Source of the DNA: CAUPWF01 sp044425815
GTDB taxonomy: Bacteria; Bacillota; Clostridia; Lachnospirales; Lachnospiraceae
Direction: 5' to 3'
Assembly (NCBI GenBank): GCA_044425815.1
Contig: JAWXVA010000003.1
Span: 1 to 64,000 of the forward strand
DNA: 64,000 nucleotides
This document shows positions 1-8,781 of this stretch, in pieces. The notes beneath the pieces are model-generated. The model did no database searches and was not told the DNA's origin. It saw nothing but the letters and a program-made list of their open reading frames with translations. Every line of letters begins with the position of its first letter. The stretch's first letter is position 1. Both the position numbers and the translations under genes were made by a program.

Positions 1-1730
1 GCCTCAAGAACCAAATCATAATTCTTCGGATTTCGATATTGAATGAGTGCTCGTTGCATCGCTTTTTCGTGCGGATTAGTAGGTACATAAACTGGCTTCA
101 TCGTTCTTGGATCTACACCCGTGTAATACATACAAGTCGATATCGTCGATGGAGTCGGATAGAAATCTTGTACTTGTTCTGGCATATATCCTAGTTTCTG
201 TAAATACTCTGCAAGCGTAATCGCTTCTTTCATCGTAGATCCTGGATGTGACGACATCAAATATGGCACAACAAATTGTTTCTTTCCTAATGTTTCATTG
301 ATACGTTTGAATTTTTCTAGAAAACGTTCATAGACTTCATTGTTTGGTTTTCCTAACATCTTCAATACAGTATTATCTACATGCTCAGGTGCTACTTTTA
401 GCTGACCACTTACATGGTGCTCGCATAGTTCCCAAAAAAACGTATCGTCTGGATCTGCCATAAGATAATCGAATCGTATTCCAGAACGAATAAAGACTTT
501 TTTTACATTCGGAAGTTCTCTTAGTTTACGTAATAACTTTATGTAATCCTTATGGTCTGTATTTAGATTTTTGCAAGGTTCTGGAAAGAGACATTGTTTC
601 GCTTTACAGACACCATGCTTTAATTGTTTCTCACAAGATGGATGGCGAAAATTCGCTGTCGGGCCACCAACATCATGGATATATCCCTTGAAATCTTGCT
701 CCCATATAAACTGATTTGCTTCATTTATTAGCGAATCATGACTTCTCGTTTGAATGATGCGTCCTTGATGGAATGTCAGTGCGCAGAAGCTGCATCCGCC
801 AAAACAACCTCGGTTACTAATTAAGCTATATTTCACTTCTTCGATAGCAGGTATGCCTCCAGCCGCTTCATAACTAGGATGATACGTCCTCATATAATTA
901 TAACTATAAACACGATCCATCTCTTGCTGTGTCAAAGGGGGAGACTGTGGATTCTGTACTACATAGAGGCGTTCAGAATATGGTTCTACTAAACGGGAAG
1001 CAGTAATAGGATCTGTATTATTATATTGAACAAAGAAACTTTTTGCATATTGTAATTTATCCGCTTTCATTTCTTCAAAACTTTGCAGCACTTTTGCATC
1101 ATAGACAGACTCCAATGAAGTTGTTTTAAAGACAGTACCCTCAACGAATGTAATGTCCTTCACTTCAATCCCGCTATCTAATGCTTCTGCTATTGCTACG
1201 ATGGAACGTTCTCCCATACCATACGATACAATATCTGCACCAGAATCTAATAAAATCGAGCGTTTTAATTTATTAGACCAATAATCATAGTGAGCAAGGC
1301 GACGAAGACTTGCTTCGATACCACCTAAAATAATTGGCGTGTGCTTATACGTTTGACGAATCAAGTTACTATAGACAACACTGGCATAATCTGGGCGTTT
1401 CCCCATGACACCTCCAGGTGTATAAGAATCACTTTTTCGTAACTTTTTAGATACTGAATAGTGATTCACCATAGAATCCATATTTCCTCCTGAAACTAGA
1501 AATCCTAATCTTGGTTCTCCAAAAATGGTGATACTTTCTTTGTTCTTCCAATCAGGTTGAGCAATCATCCCTACTTTATAACCGTGCGCTTCTAAAATTC
1601 TTGTAATAATCGCATGGCCAAATGACGGGTGGTCTACATATGCATCACCTGATACATATACAAAATCTACTTGCTCCCAACCTCTCTCTATCATTTCTTC
1701 TTTGTTAATTGGTAAAAAACCATAATTCAT
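1..1730 (-). CDS. YgiQ family radical SAM protein (3' end outside window)
   Basis: Read by translating the minus strand from the ATG at 1730; 576 codons are present and the frame runs off the left edge, so the C-terminus is missing. A radical-SAM cluster motif CxxxCxxC is visible at residues C309, C313 and C316 (CFGGCSFC), after a long N-terminal domain with GGIEASLRRLAHYDYWSN, which is typical of the YgiQ/UPF0313 family. The family is conserved, but its reaction is not established. The ATG directly abuts the TAA of the upstream HAD gene, and GAGG in the last codons of that gene serves as ribosome-binding site, so the two are very likely co-transcribed and translationally coupled. Confidence 0.9.
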   Translation of the reverse strand, partial: MNYGFLPINKEEMIERGWEQVDFVYVSGDAYVDHPSFGHAIITRILEAHGYKVGMIAQPDWKNKESITIFGEPRLGFLVSGGNMDSMVNHYSVSKKLRKSDSYTPGGVMGKRPDYASVVYSNLIRQTYKHTPIILGGIEASLRRLAHYDYWSNKLKRSILLDSGADIVSYGMGERSIVAIAEALDSGIEVKDITFVEGTVFKTTSLESVYDAKVLQSFEEMKADKLQYAKSFFVQYNNTDPITASRLVEPYSERLYVVQNPQSPPLTQQEMDRVYSYNYMRTYHPSYEAAGGIPAIEEVKYSLISNRGCFGGCSFCALTFHQGRIIQTRSHDSLINEANQFIWEQDFKGYIHDVGGPTANFRHPSCEKQLKHGVCKAKQCLFPEPCKNLNTDHKDYIKLLRKLRELPNVKKVFIRSGIRFDYLMADPDDTFFWELCEHHVSGQLKVAPEHVDNTVLKMLGKPNNEVYERFLEKFKRINETLGKKQFVVPYLMSSHPGSTMKEAITLAEYLQKLGYMPEQVQDFYPTPSTISTCMYYTGVDPRTMKPVYVPTNPHEKAMQRALIQYRNPKNYDLVLE

Positions 1731-2396
1731 TTACAATACCTCATATGTATTCTTTAGTACATCTCTATATGTACTAATATAATAATCTGCTAATTTTCGC
1801 AGTTGTTGACGTTGTGATAGATTCCCCTCATCTTCCACGGCAGTCACTTGCATGCCAGCATTTTTCCCAGCCATAACACCTTTAGGAACATCTTCAAATA
1901 CCAAACATTCTGCCGGTGAAACCGCAAGCATTTCCGCCACTCGCAAATACACATCAGGAGCAGGTTTTCCAGTATTTACTTCACACGAAGTGCAAATCGC
2001 ATCAAAGTAATGTCGAACACCTCGACCTTCTAATACCGCTTCCACAAGCTCTCGCGTACTACTAGTAGCAATTCCTAATCGAATTCCTTGCTGACGTAGC
2101 GACGCTAAAAATTCCTGTACGCCCTCTTTTAACTGCACTTCATTTCGATACATCTCTATTGTCATATCTAACCACTCTTGCTTAATTTCTTCTACTGTCA
2201 ATGAGAGATTGAATTCATCCTGGAAATATTGTGCTACTTCTGTATAACTTATTCCTTCCATAACTTCGTGGAAATCATCTGGTTTTACTATCTTGTATTT
2301 TTCCATATATATTTCATCAACAGTACTCCACACCCACATGGAATCAATCAGTGTTCCATCTAAGTCAAATATCACTGCTTTTTTCTCTCCTAGCAT
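1731..2396 (-). CDS. HAD-superfamily hydrolase, beta-phosphoglucomutase/phosphatase-like
   Basis: A 221-residue protein with the full HAD signature: motif I DLDGTLIDS (about residues 11-19) with the nucleophile and acid/base aspartates, motif II TSSTRE near 111, and motifs III/IV GKPAPDVYLR and FEDVPKGVMAG near 143-176. The helical cap between motifs I and II places it with the beta-phosphoglucomutase-like subfamily, which acts on small phosphorylated metabolites in the cytosol. The substrate cannot be told from sequence. It overlaps the upstream pseudouridine synthase gene by 7 bases and abuts ygiQ downstream, so it is the third gene of a four-gene operon. Confidence 0.9.
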   Translation of the reverse strand: MLGEKKAVIFDLDGTLIDSMWVWSTVDEIYMEKYKIVKPDDFHEVMEGISYTEVAQYFQDEFNLSLTVEEIKQEWLDMTIEMYRNEVQLKEGVQEFLASLRQQGIRLGIATSSTRELVEAVLEGRGVRHYFDAICTSCEVNTGKPAPDVYLRVAEMLAVSPAECLVFEDVPKGVMAGKNAGMQVTAVEDEGNLSQRQQLRKLADYYISTYRDVLKNTYEVL

Positions 2397-3091
2397 AGTG
2401 CATTCACCTCCACGTCTGTGAGAATTCGGAATGCGCCTAGTTCCAATGATTCATCAAGGACTAATGTTCCCATCTGCAAGCGTTTCAAATATACCACTTC
2501 TTTTTCTACTGCTTCGAACATTCTCTTGATTTGATGGAATTTTCCTTCTCGTATGGTTATATGCACTTCTGACTCTACTCCAGATTGTAGAATTTCTAAT
2601 TCCGCTGGTAATGTCAGATTTTTTTCACCAATTTCCAAACCTGCTCGGAATTTTTCTACATCCTCAGCTGTGACTTGTCCGTGAATTCTTGCATAGTATA
2701 CTTTATTTACGTGTTTTTTTGGTGACAATAATTCGTGTGCTACACTTCCATTATTTGTAAGTAACAAGAGACCCTCTGTATCTTTATCTAGCCTACCTAC
2801 TGGAAACACATCTTTCGTCTGTACATCGGTCAATAAATCTAGCACTGTAATCTCTTTTCTATCTTCTGTTGCAGACACTACACCAGCTGGTTTGTTTAAC
2901 ATATAATATACGTACTTTTGGTAATTGATTTGCTTCCCCAAATATGTAACAATATCTTGGTCTTGCACTTTATACTCAGGGCTTTTATTTGGTTCCCCAT
3001 TAACAGTAATAGAACCTTTCCGTATATATTTCTTCACTTCACTTCGCGTTCCAACTTCCATATCTGCTAAATATTTATCTAAACGAATCAT
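2390..3091 (-). CDS. rsuA: 16S rRNA pseudouridine synthase, RsuA family
   Basis: A 233-residue protein starting MIRLDKYLAD. An S4 RNA-binding domain covers about residues 2-60 (TRSEVKKYIRKGSITVNG), followed by the catalytic domain with GRLDKDTEGLLLLTNNG, which holds the catalytic aspartate. The RsuA branch isomerises a uridine in 16S rRNA (U516 in E. coli); specificity here is inferred from family. The open frame continues upstream, but the start at 3091 is chosen because it gives the standard family N-terminus and forms a TAATG junction with the stop of the upstream methylase gene. A GGAG about 12 bases upstream is the likely, rather distant, ribosome-binding site. Confidence 0.88.
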   Translation of the reverse strand: MIRLDKYLADMEVGTRSEVKKYIRKGSITVNGEPNKSPEYKVQDQDIVTYLGKQINYQKYVYYMLNKPAGVVSATEDRKEITVLDLLTDVQTKDVFPVGRLDKDTEGLLLLTNNGSVAHELLSPKKHVNKVYYARIHGQVTAEDVEKFRAGLEIGEKNLTLPAELEILQSGVESEVHITIREGKFHQIKRMFEAVEKEVVYLKRLQMGTLVLDESLELGAFRILTDVEVNALC

Positions 3092-4458
3092 TATGATTGC
3101 ATTCTCCATCCTGTTGCATATTTGTTTTTGAGCATTTGATTGGCTGCTTTTGCAAATCCCAATGGATACCCATCTACACAGACTAGATACCACCCTTTGT
3201 TTTTATTAGTAAGGAGATCTTCCACATCAATCGTTTCTCCTTTTAGGTATTTTATAACTCGAATATCTTCTTTTGCAAATGTAATAATTTTTTTATACTC
3301 ATCTTTTTTCAAATACATCGCAAGTGCTTGACTTGGCTCAAATCTATTCTTTTTACATTCTCCGATTAAGACACCATTTCGTAAAATTCTTAATTTATCT
3401 AACTTAGGCATTGGATGTGGCAAATAATATATCTTTTCTCCGATTATTTTGATTTGTTCTTCTGAAAAATCCCATGTTATATTCCAAAAAAACTCTAACA
3501 CTTCTGTTGGAATTTTCGTTTTTTTCTCTTTTTGTGTAGATGGAGCACTGATATCCGTATCTTTATCCATAGGCCGCTTATGTAATAGAGCTAAAAAATG
3601 ACCTTCTCCATGCATATGATGTGGCCAAATGCGCACACAGTTTTCTAGTCCACGGAAACCTGTGCGAAATCCTTCGTACCCTTGCATCTCTACCAATTCA
3701 AATTCCGGGAATTGTTCCAACAGATACTCCACAGTCCCCTCATTCTCCTCTTCATTGAATGTACAGGTAGAAAATAGTATCTGTCCACCTGGTTTGAGCA
3801 TCTGTGCTGCCTCTAAAACCAACTTTTTCTGAATCGCACTGTAAACTTCTGGTCCATCTTTCTCCCAGCTTTTCACCATCTTTTCATCTTTACGGAACAT
3901 CCCTTCCCCTGAACAGGGAGCATCCACTAAGATTTTATCAAAAAAACCCGCGAAATTTTTCACCATTTTCTCTGGATTTTCGCTCATAACGCAGATATTT
4001 CCCAGTCCGCAAATTTCCATGTTTTTAAGTAATATTCTAGCACGTGAATTGCTAATATCATTAGCAATTAGTAACCCAGATCCTTGTAATTTCCCGCCAA
4101 GTTCTGTAGTCTTCCCACCTGGTGCTGCACATAAATCAAGTACCATATCTCCTGCCTCTATCGGAAGACGATTAGCAGGTGTCATAGCACTGGGCTCTTG
4201 TAAATAATATAATCCAGCAAAATAGTAAGGATGTTTCCCTGGTTTATCTATTTCGCCATCATAATAAAATCCATTTTCAATCCAAGGAATCTGTTTTAAT
4301 TCAAATGGTGATATGCGCAAAAATTCTTCCACACTTATCTTCATGGTATTTACTCGCAACCCATACCATCTAGGGTCTTGATAACTATCGAGATAGGAAT
4401 CGTATTCGTCTCCTAATAATACTTTCATATCATTGCGAAAAGATTCTGGTAATTGCAT
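3091..4458 (-). CDS. rsmF: RsmF/RsmB-type rRNA (cytosine-5) methyltransferase
   Basis: A 455-residue protein. The N-terminal RsmF/NOP domain (residues 1-100, ending YYLQEPSAM) precedes an S-adenosylmethionine-binding domain with DLCAAPGGKT near 110. The two catalytic cysteine motifs of RNA m5C methylases are visible: DAPCSGEGMFRKD (about 178-190) and STCTFNEEENE (about 231-241). The C-terminal 150 residues match the PUA-like RsmF tail. It methylates rRNA cytosines; the exact position is not predictable here. A strong GGAGG lies 8 bases before ATG 4458. First gene of the rsmF-rsuA-HAD-ygiQ operon. Confidence 0.9.
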   Translation of the reverse strand: MQLPESFRNDMKVLLGDEYDSYLDSYQDPRWYGLRVNTMKISVEEFLRISPFELKQIPWIENGFYYDGEIDKPGKHPYYFAGLYYLQEPSAMTPANRLPIEAGDMVLDLCAAPGGKTTELGGKLQGSGLLIANDISNSRARILLKNMEICGLGNICVMSENPEKMVKNFAGFFDKILVDAPCSGEGMFRKDEKMVKSWEKDGPEVYSAIQKKLVLEAAQMLKPGGQILFSTCTFNEEENEGTVEYLLEQFPEFELVEMQGYEGFRTGFRGLENCVRIWPHHMHGEGHFLALLHKRPMDKDTDISAPSTQKEKKTKIPTEVLEFFWNITWDFSEEQIKIIGEKIYYLPHPMPKLDKLRILRNGVLIGECKKNRFEPSQALAMYLKKDEYKKIITFAKEDIRVIKYLKGETIDVEDLLTNKNKGWYLVCVDGYPLGFAKAANQMLKNKYATGWRMQS

Positions 4459-4500
4459 GGATTTTCCTCCTTTTTAGACATATCAAATTATTATATCACA

Positions 4501-5301
4501 TTAGAAGGCGTACTTCAATTTATGTACGTCAAGAAATCGTAATATCCAGTAAGGATTTACACTAATTTCCACTCCATCCACCTCTATATAGATTCCTACG
4601 TGAAGATGGGTAATGAACATTCCCGTCGTCCCTTCTTCCCCATATCCAGAATCTCCCATATATCCTAGCAATTGTCCAGCATAGACAGTATCTCCTTCCG
4701 AAATATTGATATACGAGTCTAAGTGAGCATAATAAAAATAACCACCACTAGGGCTTGTAATTCCTATTCTATATCCACCTTGCTCTAACCACCCTAGATT
4801 CGTAACTACACCGGATGTCATACTAACAACTGGATAAAGTCCTGCCTCATCGACCTTTGGAATTATATCACACCCTTCATGTCGTCTGTCTCCGCCATAA
4901 GAGCGTTCTGCACCTCACGTATCCACATAGCTAAATGTATAATTAGAATTCGTAGAAGACTCTACTACTGGAAAATATTGAACATCCTTCCATATAGCTT
5001 CGCAATAGGCGAGATAGAAATCCCAATTTTCACTATCATCCCAATCCACATGCCTCTCTGTAGCATCCTCCAAGAGATAATAAGCCACTTCTCGACTCAA
5101 TATTTCATTAGAACCATTGATATAATCCTCTGAAACTTCATTTAAAAACCCTTCGTCGAACTGTTGGGCACGAAACGCATCGCTTACCACAAATGATGCA
5201 TTCACTTTATTTAGCGCACCCATTTTAAACAGATGATTTGTTGCAAGAACAATTAATATTCCTAGAATACATAAATCTATAAAATAGTATTTCTTACTCA
5301 T
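4501..5301 (-). pseudogene. M23 metalloendopeptidase interrupted by one in-frame TGA
   Basis: Two pieces in the same frame form one protein of 266 codons with a single TGA at codon 129 (bases 4917-4915). The N-terminal piece (MSKKYYFIDL..., 128 residues) has one membrane-spanning or signal segment at 6-26. The second piece carries the complete peptidase_M23 zinc site: H141 and D145 in RHEGCD, H193 in YYAHL and H232/H234 in HLHV. The TGA falls at YVDT-stop-GAERSYGG, where the family usually has Trp (DTWG), so one TGG to TGA change explains it. Genuine decay, a sequencing error or UGA readthrough cannot be told apart here. If intact it would be a membrane-anchored or secreted murein endopeptidase, as in SpoIIQ-like proteins. 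Confidence 0.85.
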
Positions 5302-5381
5302 ACTTTACCTTTTATCATTTTTTCTTAATTTATGTATATAAATTCTAAAATATTAATCAAAACATATGCTATATAAAATGC

Positions 5382-6356
5382 ATGTGCGAGTTTATTATGA
5401 AAACATTCCTCTTACATATCTTTGTATTATTTTTATTTTTCTTACTGCTCATTTTTCCAATGGAGACACTAAATGGCGCTACTGCTGGATTACTATTATG
5501 GTATCAAGTGCTTTTACCTACTCTTTTGCCTTTCATCATAGTTAGTACCCTATTAATAAAAACAAAAGCCTATCAAACAATATACAAATTCACAGGTTCT
5601 ACAATTGGCAAATTTTTTCATACAACCCAAGGTGGCACACTAGCTGTAATCATCGGATTTTTGTGCGGATATCCCATGGGTGCAAAGGTCATTAACGATC
5701 TTCGTATGCAAGATACCATTTCTGAACAAGAAGCAAAATATCTACTTTCATTTTGCAATAATACAAGCCCTATGTTTATTATTAGTTATTTTATCTATCA
5801 AATCCTAGAAGATACAAGCCTTCTGTTTCCTACTTTTCTCGCCTTATACTCTGCTCCTATTTTAGTAAGTTTTTTTACAAGACGTATCTACAAGATAGAT
5901 TCCAAGTCGTATCTCGCATATGAGCCCCAAAATCTCCCACCCAAATCAAACTCACGATTTTCCTATAAAGTATTAGATGATATTATCATGGACAGTATCT
6001 CCCTCATTCTAAAAATCGGCGGATATGTCATGCTATTTTCTATCTTCATTTGTCTTTCCACCACATTAACTAGTCGCTACATGCCTTCTTTACGGTATCT
6101 AATACCTTTACTCGAAATCACAAATGGTTTAAATATCTATCGTTCTTTGAATCCAGAACTGCTACAATATTCATCTATGCTATTTCTCGTATCTTTTGGT
6201 GGATTATGCGCAGTCGGCCAAACCCAGTGTGTATTGGACTCTCAAGAGCTAAAGATTTCTCATTATTTTTTCCAAAAAATAATAACTGCCATCATAGCAG
6301 TTATTATCGGTGTACTCTTATTCACAATTATTCATAAAAATCATCTTCTGCACTAG
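5382..6356 (+). CDS. ylbJ: YlbJ-like sporulation integral membrane protein
   Basis: A 324-residue hydrophobic protein with about 7-8 membrane segments and the nucleoside-recognition (Gate) fold features of YlbJ: GLLLWYQVLLPTLLPF near 35-50, GFLCGYPMGAK near 92-102 and FCNNTSPMFI near 124-133. In Bacillus YlbJ is needed for normal spore formation; transport activity is suspected but unproven. The longest frame begins at ATG 5382; an internal ATG at 5397 (MKTFLLH) is an equally good start, and neither has a clear ribosome-binding site. It is divergent from the M23 gene and its 3' end overlaps the convergent coiled-coil gene by 29 bases. Confidence 0.82.
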   Translation: MCEFIMKTFLLHIFVLFLFFLLLIFPMETLNGATAGLLLWYQVLLPTLLPFIIVSTLLIKTKAYQTIYKFTGSTIGKFFHTTQGGTLAVIIGFLCGYPMGAKVINDLRMQDTISEQEAKYLLSFCNNTSPMFIISYFIYQILEDTSLLFPTFLALYSAPILVSFFTRRIYKIDSKSYLAYEPQNLPPKSNSRFSYKVLDDIIMDSISLILKIGGYVMLFSIFICLSTTLTSRYMPSLRYLIPLLEITNGLNIYRSLNPELLQYSSMLFLVSFGGLCAVGQTQCVLDSQELKISHYFFQKIITAIIAVIIGVLLFTIIHKNHLLH

Positions 6357-6927
6357 GAATACTCGCTTGCATTCTTCCGTTACTTCCATCAGGGATGTCA
6401 AGTTCTGCACGATTGCGTCTCACGATATCGTAGCATTCTTGCAGCGATCCTACTAGTCCATCGTACTTCGTCGTATAACTATCTAATGTGTGTGCAATGA
6501 TATTCTCTGCATTTGCCATAATATCATTTGTATAATGCATAGCGCCTAAACGAATCGAATTTGCATCTGCTGTAGCACTATCTAAGATCGTCTGTGCTTG
6601 TTCTGTCGCAGCCATCACGATTTCATTTGCTTGTGCATACGCTTGTTGCATAATCTCATGCTCACTGATTAGTTCATTCGTATGAATCTCTGTCTCTTCA
6701 AGCAATGTATCCGCTTTACTTTGCGCGTCAGCCAAAATCGCATCTCTATTAGCTATAATTTTCTGGTATCTCTTTATCTCATCTGGAGTTTTCATGCGAA
6801 GTTCTCGTAACAACTCATCCATCTGATCCTTGTTCACAATAATCTTAGTCTGTGACAAAGGTTGAAATTTACAACTATCAATGTAATCCTCAATTTCTTC
6901 AATAATTTGTTCAATACGACTACTCAT
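6328..6927 (-). CDS. Coiled-coil protein resembling V-ATPase subunit H/DivIVA-type proteins
   Basis: A 199-residue hydrophilic protein, nearly all helix. Residues about 50-165 form a long Ala/Glu-rich coiled coil (AILADAQSKADTLL, AQANEIVMAATEQAQTIL) of the kind often labelled vacuolar ATPase subunit H-like, and the first 40 residues form a small separate segment. No catalytic motif is seen, and function is unknown. It begins 3 bases after the stop of coaD, so it belongs to the niaR-rsmD-coaD operon, and its 3' end overlaps the convergent ylbJ by 29 bases. The position next to coaD appears recurrent in related clostridia, but that is recollection and was not checked. Confidence 0.75.
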   Translation of the reverse strand: MSSRIEQIIEEIEDYIDSCKFQPLSQTKIIVNKDQMDELLRELRMKTPDEIKRYQKIIANRDAILADAQSKADTLLEETEIHTNELISEHEIMQQAYAQANEIVMAATEQAQTILDSATADANSIRLGAMHYTNDIMANAENIIAHTLDSYTTKYDGLVGSLQECYDIVRRNRAELDIPDGSNGRMQASIPSAEDDFYE

Positions 6928-6930
6928 ACT

Positions 6931-7431
6931 CTACCTCTCTTCTTTCGCTTTGTCTCTAATCTTCTGTTCAACTACTTCCACAAGTGGCACGGGTATAAAT
7001 TCACTAATATTACCGCCAAATCCAGCTACTTCTTTCGCAATAGTCGAACTTAAATATGAATATTCAAGACTAGTGGTTAGAAATACTGTCTCAATCTCAT
7101 TCACTAACTTATGATTCGTCTGTGCCATCTGTAATTCATATTCAAAGTCGGTAACAGCCCTAAGTCCTCTGATAATCATCCTTGCATCTATCTCTTTCGC
7201 AAAATCAACTAACAATCCTTCAAAGGGAATAATTTTAACATTATTCATATCTTTTGTCACTGTTTCTAACATTTTAACACGTTCCTCCACAGAAAACAAC
7301 GGAGTTTTTGCTTTATTATACAATACTCCTACAATTAATTCATCTACCAACTTAGATGAACGCTTAATAATATCCATGTGTCCAAATGTCACTGGATCAA
7401 AACTTCCCGGATAAATCCCTCTTAGCATCAC
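6931..7431 (-). CDS. coaD: Pantetheine-phosphate adenylyltransferase
   Basis: A 166-residue protein, the usual family length. It shows the nucleotidyltransferase motif GSFDPVTFGHMD near residues 8-19 (the xxGH signature), RGLRAVTDFEYE near 89-100 and a C-terminal LSSTIAKEVA segment corresponding to the family's ISST-type motif. It transfers AMP from ATP to 4'-phosphopantetheine to give dephospho-CoA, the fourth step of coenzyme A synthesis, in the cytosol. It lies 9 bases after rsmD, the common rsmD-coaD pairing in Firmicutes. Confidence 0.97.
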   Translation of the reverse strand: MMLRGIYPGSFDPVTFGHMDIIKRSSKLVDELIVGVLYNKAKTPLFSVEERVKMLETVTKDMNNVKIIPFEGLLVDFAKEIDARMIIRGLRAVTDFEYELQMAQTNHKLVNEIETVFLTTSLEYSYLSSTIAKEVAGFGGNISEFIPVPLVEVVEQKIRDKAKEER

Positions 7432-7440
7432 ACCAAACCT

Positions 7441-8013
7441 CTACTTTATCTTTATTTTACAATCCATTTTTTTAAGGAATATATGCTGATTCGTCTTATA
7501 GACCTTTTCTTTTATCACTTCATACCCTAATTCATCTACATACGCAAATGTTGTCTCTTTGGACGCCTCAACGATGAGAATCGTATCCCCATGTATCACT
7601 TCCGACTTTGCTAAATAAGTCAATACTTGTTTCTCTAATAATTGATTATATGGTGGATCCATAAAGATATAATCAACCACTTCTCCTTGCTCTAACCGAT
7701 GTAATGCACTCATCACATCACATTGCATCACTTGTGCACCTGCCTCTAATTTGGTAGCACGTAGATTCTCCCGAATGCATTGTACTGCCTTGGGATTCTG
7801 TTCTACCATGATCGATTTCTTCACACCTCTACTTAAGGCTTCGATTCCGATGGCGCCACTTCCACTAAATAAATCTAGAAACACGGCATCATATAAATCA
7901 TATTGTAACATATTAAATAATGTCTCTTTGATGCGGTCTGTGGTCGGTCTCGTATCCATTCCCTCAACCGTCTTTAATTGTATTCGCTTTGCACTTCCTG
8001 CTATGACTCTCAT
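7441..8013 (-). CDS. rsmD: 16S rRNA (guanine966-N2)-methyltransferase RsmD
   Basis: A 190-residue class I methyltransferase. The start RVIAGSAKRIQLKT, the segment TRPTTDRIKETLFNML, the SAM-binding loop DLFSGSGAIGIEALSRG and the catalytic DPPY (FMDPPYN) are all diagnostic for RsmD. It methylates G966 of 16S rRNA in the small-subunit head. It precedes coaD by 9 bases and follows niaR by 63 bases without a visible terminator, so it is probably transcribed from the niaR promoter. Confidence 0.95.
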   Translation of the reverse strand: MRVIAGSAKRIQLKTVEGMDTRPTTDRIKETLFNMLQYDLYDAVFLDLFSGSGAIGIEALSRGVKKSIMVEQNPKAVQCIRENLRATKLEAGAQVMQCDVMSALHRLEQGEVVDYIFMDPPYNQLLEKQVLTYLAKSEVIHGDTILIVEASKETTFAYVDELGYEVIKEKVYKTNQHIFLKKMDCKIKIK

Positions 8014-8076
8014 ATTTCACTCTCAACTTTTTATTTTTATATTCATTTTTAAAGGTTTCTATCTTCATTTCACAAA

Positions 8077-8589
8077 CTATGTTTCTTGAATCAGATATCC
8101 TTTGTGCAATAAATCTTCTTTTAACATTTCATAATGCTCCGCACTTGGACAACCGAGGGTATGAAGATGAATCCGCTCAGTTAGGCTCGAAAGTGGTTCT
8201 TGATTACTTGCATGAAGATTCTCCACGAAAGCATCTGCATCTTTTCTACTACATATGTGTAACTTACCTACCAATTGTCCATATACTTGATGTTCTACAA
8301 TTACATCAAGTACTGAACAGCCATTATCCACAATCGTGTACAATTCATCAAGCATCTGTTCTGATGTATGGCGACACGCAATAGAATAATGTGATTCTTG
8401 TTGTTTTTGAAGCAAATAACCTCTCGGTGTAGCTATAATCTCTTCTCCACTCGCTCTCAAAATAGCTACATCCCCCACAATAACTTGTCTACTTACACCT
8501 AGCTTACGAGCTAACTGTGTAGCACTAACAGGGTTTGTCGTGCTTTTCAATTCATTTACAATCAAATGTTTCCGTTCACTCGCCATCAT
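8077..8589 (-). CDS. niaR: NiaR-type niacin-responsive transcriptional repressor (HTH + 3H domain)
   Basis: A 170-residue protein. A winged helix-turn-helix covers about residues 5-60 (SATQLARKLGVSRQVIVGDV), followed by the 3H domain, named for conserved histidines; candidates here are in EHQVYGQL, ERIHLHTLG and PSAEHYE. In Firmicutes NiaR binds nicotinate and represses NAD synthesis and niacin uptake genes. No such genes are in this window, so its targets lie elsewhere, apart from possible autoregulation. A strong promoter precedes it and GAGGTG is the ribosome-binding site. The operon continues into rsmD, coaD and the coiled-coil gene. Confidence 0.9.
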   Translation of the reverse strand: MMASERKHLIVNELKSTTNPVSATQLARKLGVSRQVIVGDVAILRASGEEIIATPRGYLLQKQQESHYSIACRHTSEQMLDELYTIVDNGCSVLDVIVEHQVYGQLVGKLHICSRKDADAFVENLHASNQEPLSSLTERIHLHTLGCPSAEHYEMLKEDLLHKGYLIQET

Positions 8590-8630
8590 CTGCCACTCAC
8601 CTCGCTACACTTTCTTAATATTCTATCGTT

Positions 8631-8659
8631 ATAATATCATTCGATTTCCATTGTGTAAA
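8631..8659 (-). promoter_or_regulatory. Sigma-A type promoter of niaR operon
   Basis: On the minus strand TTTACA (8659-8654) and TATTAT (8636-8631) are 17 bases apart, and TG one base before the -10 box gives an extended -10. The 42-base gap to the niaR ATG leaves room for a short leader with GAGGTG. Confidence 0.7.
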
Positions 8660-8745
8660 TATAATGAAGAAATTATATTAGAAAAAAATGTCATTTCATG
8701 AAAAACCTTCTAGTGTATTTTCTCTCATAATCCATATAATATGGG

Positions 8746-8762
8746 TGTAACAAAAAGTTACA
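8746..8762 (+). promoter_or_regulatory. Short inverted repeat in the SASP gene leader
   Basis: TGTAAC and GTTACA are exact inverted copies around AAAAA, ending a few bases before the AAAGGAGG ribosome-binding site of the SASP gene. It can fold as a six-pair RNA hairpin in the 5' leader or act as a DNA operator; sequence alone does not decide. Upstream AT-rich TGTATT (8714-8719) and CATATAA (8733-8739) resemble sporulation-sigma elements, but their spacing is too short for a confident sigma-G call. Confidence 0.4.
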
Positions 8763-8781
8763 AAAAAGGAGGAAATTAATT

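Noticed and set aside
4821..4917. Frameshift between the two M23 pieces
   Set aside because: The distance from the stop to the second ATG is an exact multiple of three and the intervening codons read through as good M23 sequence, so it is a nonsense codon and not a frameshift.
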